From Pseudomonas sp. PDM18 (GTDB lineage Bacteria; Pseudomonadota; Gammaproteobacteria; Pseudomonadales; Pseudomonadaceae), in contig NZ_JACVBX010000019.1 in assembly GCF_014852585.1 (NCBI RefSeq), forward strand, positions 23,090 through 87,089: DNA of 64,000 nucleotides. The letters run 5' to 3'. How positions within the stretch are numbered: the stretch's first letter is position 1; each line of letters starts with the position of its first letter. A program made the position numbers and the translations under genes. Positions 58,609-64,000 of this stretch are shown one piece after another. A model generated the notes under the pieces. It was not told the DNA's origin. It saw only the letters and a list, made by a program, of their open reading frames with translations, and did not search any database.

Positions 58609-59418
58609 TTACTGGCTGATCAGCACATCGCAGGGCGGCCGGCGCAGGAAATAGCGCGTCGAGCTGCCCAGCATGGCCTGCTCGATGGCGCCGCGGCTGC
58701 GGCTGCCGAGCACCAGCAGGTCCGGCGTCCATTCCCGTAATGCCGTTTCCAGCGCCTGCTGGGGCGTGCCCTGCTGCACTGCGCAAAGCAATTGCGGTCC
58801 GGCGGCCGGCACCTGCGTGCGCTCATCCTGCAGCGCCTGGCGTAGCAGTTCGCGCTGGGTGTCGAGGTGGCTGTCGACGCGCCCGGCCCTCTTGCCTGGC
58901 TGGTAGGCATTGAGCGCCAGCAGCTCGGCGTCGGGCGCGAGCAGTCGGTAACCGGCGCGCCAGGCCTGGCAGGCGCAGTGCGACAGGTCCAGGCCGGCAA
59001 GAGCCTTCGCGTAAGGTTTGGCCGATTCGTCCACGGCCAGCAGGATCGGCGCGCGGCAATGTCGGGCGATGCGCTCCAGGGTGGTGCCATCGAAGCGCTC
59101 CAGCAACTGCTGATGGTGCGCACCGATCACCAGCAGGTCGGCGTTCAGTTCCTGCACTGCCTGGGTGACCGTATTCGCCGCGCGGCCCTGGCGGATCACC
59201 AACTGGTAGTCGGTGATGTCAGTGGCGCGGGCCGCATCGCGCAGCGCCACTTCGGCGGTTTCGCGCACCGTGGTCATCATGCGGTCGGGAAAGAATTCCT
59301 CGATGACGTGCAGCAGCGTGACGCTGGCACCGTGCTGGCGGGCCAGCTGGGCGGCGCGGCGCACGGCGATATCCGCCTCGACGCTGAGGTCGTGGGCGAC
59401 GAGCAGGTTCCTGTACAT
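58609..59418 (-). CDS. Universal stress protein, tandem UspA domains
   Basis: The 269-residue cytosolic protein holds two UspA domains; each begins with a beta-strand (YRNLLVAHDL and APILLAVDES). Each ends in an ATP-binding-like GxxGxRSRGA/GxxHQQ segment (LLVIGAHHQQLLERF and LLVLGSRSRGAIEQAMLGS). Family members are induced by stress or stasis. It is convergent with the ParA-like gene four bases away. The start at 59418 (MYRNLLVAHD) is preferred over 59445 because it opens the first domain. Confidence 0.88.
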   Translation of the reverse strand: MYRNLLVAHDLSVEADIAVRRAAQLARQHGASVTLLHVIEEFFPDRMMTTVRETAEVALRDAARATDITDYQLVIRQGRAANTVTQAVQELNADLLVIGAHHQQLLERFDGTTLERIARHCRAPILLAVDESAKPYAKALAGLDLSHCACQAWRAGYRLLAPDAELLALNAYQPGKRAGRVDSHLDTQRELLRQALQDERTQVPAAGPQLLCAVQQGTPQQALETALREWTPDLLVLGSRSRGAIEQAMLGSSTRYFLRRPPCDVLISQ

Positions 59419-59495
59419 GGTGGGCTCCCTCTGTGGCGCCTCCACTGTCGCGCCACGTAGGAAATTTCACCTTGATGCAGGGCAATGGCCCGGAT

Positions 59496-59939
59496 TCAGC
59501 GGCTGCGCAGCTGATAGATGGCGTGGCTTTCGGCGACGACGTTGCCGTCTTCGTCCTTCAGTTGCAGGTCGAGGACGAATTCGGCCTTGCCGAGGTTCGT
59601 GGCTTCCTCGCCGATACGCTGGATGTCCTCTTCGCTGAGCCGCGCCTCGACCGTCACGTCGCTCGCTGCAGGGCGCAGGAAACGCAGGCCGGCTTCCTTG
59701 ACGATGGGATAGAAGTGCCGGGCGTCGAAGCTGGTCAGCATCAGCACGCCGCCGGGCAGTTCGGCCACGGTAAACAGTGCGCCGGCGTACATGTTGCGCA
59801 GGTGGTTTTCGTTGCCCTTGAGCGGCATGCGCAGGCGCACGAGGCCCGGTTCCAGCACCTCGGCCTTTAGGCCGGTGCGCTTGACGAAGGCGATGTGCTC
59901 TTCGGTGAGTTGACGGATGAATTCCAGGTTATGACGCAT
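59496..59939 (-). CDS. Putative thioesterase (hotdog fold, YiiD_C/DUF4442-like)
   Basis: The 147-residue cytosolic protein looks like a hotdog domain: NHLRNMYAGALFTVAELPGG holds the region where thioesterases carry their catalytic acid or asparagine, and DGNVVAESHAIYQLR is the closing strand. This resembles the DUF4442/YiiD group of putative thioesterases. No substrate is known. The start at 59939 gives MRHNLEFIRQLT and is preferred over the start 11 codons earlier. Confidence 0.72.
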   Translation of the reverse strand: MRHNLEFIRQLTEEHIAFVKRTGLKAEVLEPGLVRLRMPLKGNENHLRNMYAGALFTVAELPGGVLMLTSFDARHFYPIVKEAGLRFLRPAASDVTVEARLSEEDIQRIGEEATNLGKAEFVLDLQLKDEDGNVVAESHAIYQLRSR

Positions 59940-60034
59940 GGGCGCGCTCCGATTCGCCAGCGGGGTGTGCACCCAAGCCTAGCCACACCACGCGGCCTGG
60001 CAATGACCGCGTGGATTGACCGAAACGCTCGCCT

Positions 60035-60469
60035 TCAGATGCCCTGGCGGGATAGCCAGTCGAGCAGTTGCGGCAGCGGCATCGCACCGCTCTGGCGCGC
60101 CACTTCCTGGCCATTGCGCAGCAGGATCAGGCTCGGGATCGAGCGGATGCCCAGACGCGTGGAGAGGTTCGGGTTGGCGTCGCTGTCCAGCTTGGCCAGG
60201 CGCACCTTGCCCGACAGCCGCGCGGCGGCCTGCTCGAACACCGGCGCAAAGCCCTTGCACGGCCCGCACCAGTCGGCCCAGACGTCCACCAGCAACGGCA
60301 AGTCGCCCTTGGCCTGGGCGGAGAAGCCGGCCTCGTCAAGGTCGAACGGCGTATCCAGCACGATCGGTGACTGGCAGCGCCCGCAACTGGGCGAATCGTT
60401 CACCCGCGTGGCGGGCACGCGGTTCAGGCCGTTGCAGTTGGGGCAGGGGATGATCAGGGAATCGGACAT
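60035..60469 (-). CDS. trxC: Thioredoxin 2
   Basis: The 144-residue cytosolic disulfide reductase has an N-terminal zinc site with two CXXC pairs (CPNC and CGRC) and a thioredoxin domain with the active site WCGPCK. The zinc-binding start is the mark of TrxC, which is usually induced by oxidative stress. The ATG at 60469 gives MSDSLIIPCPNC and is preferred over 60496. Confidence 0.94.
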   Translation of the reverse strand: MSDSLIIPCPNCNGLNRVPATRVNDSPSCGRCQSPIVLDTPFDLDEAGFSAQAKGDLPLLVDVWADWCGPCKGFAPVFEQAAARLSGKVRLAKLDSDANPNLSTRLGIRSIPSLILLRNGQEVARQSGAMPLPQLLDWLSRQGI

Positions 60470-60549
60470 GGCGGGGCTCCAGAGGCTATGAAGCAAAGAT
60501 GGAGTCTCGGAGGTCCGATCTCAACGGCACCTTGAATGCTTTTCCGAAG

Positions 60550-60574
60550 ATGGGCCGACTTGGATGTCGGCCCA
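60550..60574 (-). terminator. Hairpin after the chemoreceptor gene, terminator-like
   Basis: A perfect ten-base stem (ATGGGCCGAC / GTCGGCCCAT) with a six-base loop lies seven bases past the chemoreceptor stop on the minus strand. The downstream T content is low (TCTTCGG). Confidence 0.5.
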
Positions 60575-60580
60575 TGTGCA

Positions 60581-62500
60581 TCACACGCGGAAGTGACTGA
60601 CCAGTGTCTGCAGTTGCCCACCCAGGCGGGCAAGCTCGACGCTGGACGCGGCGACTTCTTCGTTGGCCGAGGCGGTCTGCTCGGAGACGTCGCGGACGTT
60701 GACCACGCTGCGGCTGATTTCCTCGGCCACTGCGCTCTGTTCCTCGGCGGCGGTGGCGATCTGCTGGTTCATCGCCTGGATGTTGGAAACGGTACGGGTG
60801 ATCTCGCCGAGGGACTCACCGGCCTGGCGGCTCAGGGCGACGCTGCTGGCGGTGAGTTCGCGGCTGCCGAGCATGACGCTGGAGACCTGGCGGGTGCCGC
60901 TCTGCAGACCGGCGACCAGGGCTTCGATCTCTTCGGTGGACTGCTGGGTGCGCTGGGCCAGGCCGCGCACTTCGTCGGCGACCACGGCGAAGCCGCGCCC
61001 GGCCTCGCCCGCGCGGGCGGCTTCGATGGCAGCGTTAAGGGCCAGCAGGTTGGTCTGCTCGGCCACTGACTTGATCACGTCCATGACCTTGCCGATCTTC
61101 TCGCTTTCCTGTTCGAGGCGCTGCATGGCCTCGGCGGAGCGTTCCACTTCCTCGGCCAGGCGCTCGATCTGTTCCACGGCCTTGTTCACCACGCGGTCGC
61201 CGTCCTGGGCCTGGTGGTCGGCGGCGGAGGCGGCCTGGGAGGCTTGCTCGGCGTTGCGCGCGACTTCCTGCACGGTGGCGGACATCTCGTGCATGGCGGT
61301 GGCGACCTGGTCGGTCTCGACCTTCTGGGTGTTGGCGCCGGCGCTGGTCTGCTCGGTGACGGCGGAGAGTTCTTCTGCAGCGCTGGCAATCTGGGTGACG
61401 CCGTCGCGAATGCCGCCGATCAGCTCGCGCAGGCTCTGGCTCATGCGCTGCATGCTCTGCTGCAGGCGGCCGAGTTCGTCGCGGCGGCTGACCTGGATGG
61501 TCTGTGACAGGTCGCCGGCGGCTATGCGGTCGACCACAGCCATGGTGTCGTGCAGCGGGCGGGTGATCTGGCGGGTGATGATCAGCGCAGCGATGCTGCC
61601 CAGTACCAGCGCGAGCAGGGTCACGAGGGTTTGCAGGCTGCGGGCCTTGGCGCTTTCGACGTCGCGGCGATCGAGCTGCAGCTGGTAGAGATTTTCGCTG
61701 ATCTTGACGATGTCCTGGCCCTGGGCGGTCATTTCCTTGCGCGCCTGGACGATCGCGGCCATGTTCTGGCGCAGGGTCTGCACGGCGTCGCGGTAGGTGC
61801 GCAGGGCGCTGCCGAGCTGCTGGATGTACTGCGCTTCGGCGACGCCGAGCACGTTTTCCAGGGCCGGCAGGCCGGCGATGCTTTCGTCGAGGCCGCGAGT
61901 CACGCCGTCGCCGTTGCTGGTGAGTGCGGTGGCAAGATAGTCGCGCACGTCGTAGCGGGCTTGCAGCAGGTCCTCGCGGGTGCCGGTGATGGCCTGGAAG
62001 CGGGTGGCGCGCTCTTCGTCGGCCGGGGCCTTGAGGATGTCCTGCTGGATCTGAGCGGTCAGCTCGTTGGCGCGGGCGGCGTTGTCCTGCAGGATGCGGC
62101 GGGTGATGCCGGCGCTCTGGTAGCCGGCGCGCATGGCGGCCAGGGATTTCTCGTAGTCACCGATGATGCCGCCGAGCTGATCGAGCATGCGCACGTTCTC
62201 GGGGCTGACGAAGGACGCGCGCAGTTTCTGCTGCTGCGCCTTGAAGTCGGCCAGGGTGCTCATGACGTTGGCGGCTTCCTGCTCGGCGCCGTCGGCGATC
62301 ATGTACTGCAGGCGAGTGATGCGCAGCTTGGTGAGGCGCGAGTTCAGTTCGGTGATGTCGCTCATCCAGTTGCTGCGGTCGATCAGCGAGCCCAGGCCGA
62401 CCCAGCTGACGATGGCGAGGATGGCGGTGAAGGCGAGGACCAGGCCGAAGCCCAGGGCCAACTTGAGATTCACGCTCAGGTTGGAAATCCAGCTGTTCAT
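60581..62500 (-). CDS. Methyl-accepting chemotaxis protein, probable HBM sensor domain
   Basis: The 639-residue inner-membrane chemoreceptor has one helix near residues 13-35, a periplasmic ligand domain of about 250 residues that is all-helical, a second helix near 288-308, a HAMP domain and a signalling domain with the hairpin tip ([32 protein letters not shown]). The length and helical nature of the sensor fit HBM-type receptors (McpS/McpK group), which in Pseudomonas sense tricarboxylic-acid intermediates or related acids. The ligand is not known here. The ending SHFRV lacks a clear CheR-docking pentapeptide. Confidence 0.88.
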   Translation of the reverse strand: MNSWISNLSVNLKLALGFGLVLAFTAILAIVSWVGLGSLIDRSNWMSDITELNSRLTKLRITRLQYMIADGAEQEAANVMSTLADFKAQQQKLRASFVSPENVRMLDQLGGIIGDYEKSLAAMRAGYQSAGITRRILQDNAARANELTAQIQQDILKAPADEERATRFQAITGTREDLLQARYDVRDYLATALTSNGDGVTRGLDESIAGLPALENVLGVAEAQYIQQLGSALRTYRDAVQTLRQNMAAIVQARKEMTAQGQDIVKISENLYQLQLDRRDVESAKARSLQTLVTLLALVLGSIAALIITRQITRPLHDTMAVVDRIAAGDLSQTIQVSRRDELGRLQQSMQRMSQSLRELIGGIRDGVTQIASAAEELSAVTEQTSAGANTQKVETDQVATAMHEMSATVQEVARNAEQASQAASAADHQAQDGDRVVNKAVEQIERLAEEVERSAEAMQRLEQESEKIGKVMDVIKSVAEQTNLLALNAAIEAARAGEAGRGFAVVADEVRGLAQRTQQSTEEIEALVAGLQSGTRQVSSVMLGSRELTASSVALSRQAGESLGEITRTVSNIQAMNQQIATAAEEQSAVAEEISRSVVNVRDVSEQTASANEEVAASSVELARLGGQLQTLVSHFRV

Positions 62501-62625
62501 TGACGATCTCCAGGAAAGGTTGTGTGAAGTCAGGCCGTTCGGAGATTGTTCTTGTTGGGGGCCAGGCGGGAGTACCGCGCTCAGTCGCTATCGGCAGCGT
62601 TCGGCAGAACCGTATGGTCGAGGCG

Positions 62626-62660
62626 AAAAAAACGCCGACCTGCTGCGCAGCAGGTCGGCG
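62626..62660 (-). terminator. Rho-independent terminator of metY
   Basis: A 28-base perfect palindrome (CGCCGACCTGCTGC and its complement) is followed on the minus strand by seven T residues, 30 bases past the metY stop. Confidence 0.9.
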
Positions 62661-62689
62661 GTTCGGTTGAAGCGAGCGGGAAGCGGGTG

Positions 62690-63880
62690 TCAGGCTCCGG
62701 CGGCGTCCAGCGCCTGAGCCAGATCGGCGAGGATGTCGTCGATGTGCTCGATGCCGATGGACAGACGCACCATGTCGCGCGGCACGCCGGCCTTCTCCAG
62801 TTCTTCGTCGTTGAGCTGGCGGTGTGTGGTGGAGGCCGGGTGGCAGGCCAGGGACTTGGCGTCGCCAATGTTCACCAGGCGCACCACCAGGTTCAGCGCA
62901 TCGATGAAGCGCGCGCCGGCTTCCTGCCCGCCCTTGATGCCGAACGAGAGGATCGACGCGGGCTTGCCGCCCATGTAGCGCAGCGCCAGTTCCTGCTCGG
63001 GGTGATCGGCGAGGCCGGCGTATTTCACCCAGCTGACTTGCGGGTGGTCCTGCAGGTATTGCGCGACTTTTACCGCGTTCTCGCAGTGGCGCTCCATGCG
63101 CAGGGCGAGGGTTTCCAGGCCTTGCAGGATGAGGAAGGCGTTGAACGGTGAGAGCGCGGCGCCGGTGTTGCGCAGCGGCACGACACGGCAGCGGCCGATG
63201 AAGGCGGCGGGGCCGAAGGCTTCGGTGTAGGTGACGCCGTGGTAGGACGGATCCGGCGTGTTGAGCAGCGGGAAGCGCGCCTTGTTGTCGGCCCAGGGGA
63301 ATTTGCCGGAGTCGACGACGATGCCGCCGATGCTGGTGCCGTGGCCACCGATGTACTTGGTCAGCGAGTGCACGACGATGTCCGCGCCGTGCTCGAACGG
63401 GCGGCAGAGGATCGGCGTGGCGACGGTGTTGTCGACGATCAGCGGCACGCCGTGGCGGTGCGCGGCATCGGCCAGGGCCTGGAGATCGACGATGTTGCCC
63501 GCCGGGTTGCCGATGGATTCGCAGAACACCGCCTTGGTGCGTTCGTCGATCAGCGCCTCGAGGGCGGCGATGTCATCGTGCGGCGCGAAGCGGGTCTGGA
63601 TGCCGAAGCGCGGCAGGGTGTGGGCGAACAGGTTGTAGGTGCCGCCGTAGAGCTTGGCCACCGAGACGATGTTGTCGCCGGCTTCGGCGACGGTCTGGAT
63701 GGCGTAGGTGATGGCGGCCATGCCGGAAGCCACCGCCAGCGCGGCGACGCCGCCTTCAAGTGCGGCCACGCGCTCCTCCAGCACCGCGTTGGTGGGGTTC
63801 ATGATGCGCGTGTAGATGTTGCCGGCGACCTTCAGGTCGAACAGGTCGGCACCGTGCTGGGTGTCGTCGAAGGCGTAGGA
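62690..63880 (-). pseudogene. metY: O-acetylhomoserine sulfhydrylase, 5' end lost to an IS110 insertion
   Basis: The frame encodes the PLP enzyme that makes homocysteine from O-acetylhomoserine and sulfide. Visible features are the PLP-phosphate residues in [11 protein letters not shown], the Schiff-base lysine in HSLTKYIGG and the usual C-terminus. Coding similarity runs to a TCC (Ser) codon at 63880, equivalent to about residue 30 of the ~425-residue family. It then changes abruptly to IS110-type sequence. No ATG, GTG or TTG opens this frame between the junction and an upstream TGA. The first internal ATG (63802) would drop the PLP-phosphate Tyr-Arg pair, so the product is probably inactive. 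The missing start may lie beyond the insertion, outside the window. Confidence 0.82.
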
Positions 63881-64000
63881 GATTCTATGTCTACCCCACC
63901 GTATCGGCCGCAGTCCGATACGGTTGCTGAGTCGTCATCAGGGCAAAGGCAATCCGGGCCAATTTGCGGGCGAGGACGGTCAGCGCCTCGATCTTTTGCA
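63881..64000 (-). mobile_element. IS110-family insertion sequence, one end only
   Basis: From 63881 rightward the sequence leaves metY and encodes the end of an IS110-type transposase, running off the window. The transposase stop is only about ten bases from the junction. A 9-bp inverted repeat (CCGTATCGG at 63899-63907 and CCGATACGG at 63915-63923) lies inside the end of the transposase gene. No target duplication can be tested from one end. Confidence 0.75.
63891..64000 (-). CDS. IS110-family transposase, C-terminal fragment (cut by window edge)
   Basis: The last 36 codons read [19 protein letters not shown] followed by [14 protein letters not shown] and a TAG stop. The [13 protein letters not shown] stretch is the typical C-terminal helix of IS110/IS1111 transposases (Transposase_20), which use a DEDD domain and, in recent work, a bridge RNA to choose targets. 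The start and catalytic residues lie beyond 64000. The gene points the same way as metY. Confidence 0.8.
   Translation of the reverse strand, partial: QKIEALTVLARKLARIAFALMTTQQPYRTAADTVG

Overview
The window is GC-rich chromosomal DNA from a Pseudomonas-type gammaproteobacterium. The evidence is the pilMNOPQ-aroK-aroB-(SPOR protein)-gltB-gltD-hemE order with ponA divergent, the metK / ArsR-methyltransferase / tkt / epd / pgk / fba cluster, ahcY-metF under an SAH riboswitch, and Pseudomonas-style REP elements (GTAGGAGCGAGC). From memory of the P. aeruginosa PAO1 map, these blocks come from separate chromosomal neighbourhoods, so the arrangement looks like another Pseudomonas species. No tRNA, rRNA or CRISPR array was seen.

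Layout. 1-1.3 kb: end of a polar amino-acid ABC transporter. 1.5-6.8 kb (minus): a RhlE-type RNA helicase, then ahcY - MESH1-like HD hydrolase - metF, with the SAH riboswitch in front of ahcY. 7.0-10.7 kb: glutarate module (CoA-transferase and gcdH) with a divergent LysR regulator. 10.8-14.1 kb: thioesterase and a TauABC/SsuABC-type importer. 14.1-23.3 kb: mixed housekeeping and envelope genes (YgcG/LemA, DMT exporter, MAPEG, a lipoprotein cytochrome c', DUF1090, esterase, metallophosphoesterase, ferric-reductase-like protein, LigB). 23.4-32.2 kb: metK with an ArsR-methyltransferase regulator, divergent from tkt-epd-pgk-fba (pentose phosphate and lower glycolysis), with small lipoproteins between. 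32.2-34.5 kb: small genes. 34.6-45.6 kb: ponA divergent from pilMNOPQ (type IV pilus assembly), then aroK, aroB and an AAA-SPOR protein. 45.7-53.2 kb: gltB-gltD (glutamate synthase) behind a long structured leader, then hemE. 53.5-62.5 kb: amino-acid permease, MFS exporter with a divergent LysR gene, ParA-like ATPase, universal stress protein, thioesterase, TrxC and a chemoreceptor. 62.7-64 kb: metY, cut at its 5' end by an IS110-family element that runs off the window.

A methionine/SAM-cycle theme recurs: metF and ahcY (SAH riboswitch), metK (next to a probable SAH/SAM-sensing repressor with a clean palindromic operator) and metY (apparently inactivated). The most interesting unexplained signal is the gltB leader at 45830-46030. 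It is a ~200-nt RNA closed by an 18-bp perfect stem with several inner hairpins, preceded by a plausible sigma-70 promoter, and I cannot assign it to a known riboswitch or sRNA family. Second is the MESH1-like small alarmone hydrolase candidate encoded between ahcY and metF.
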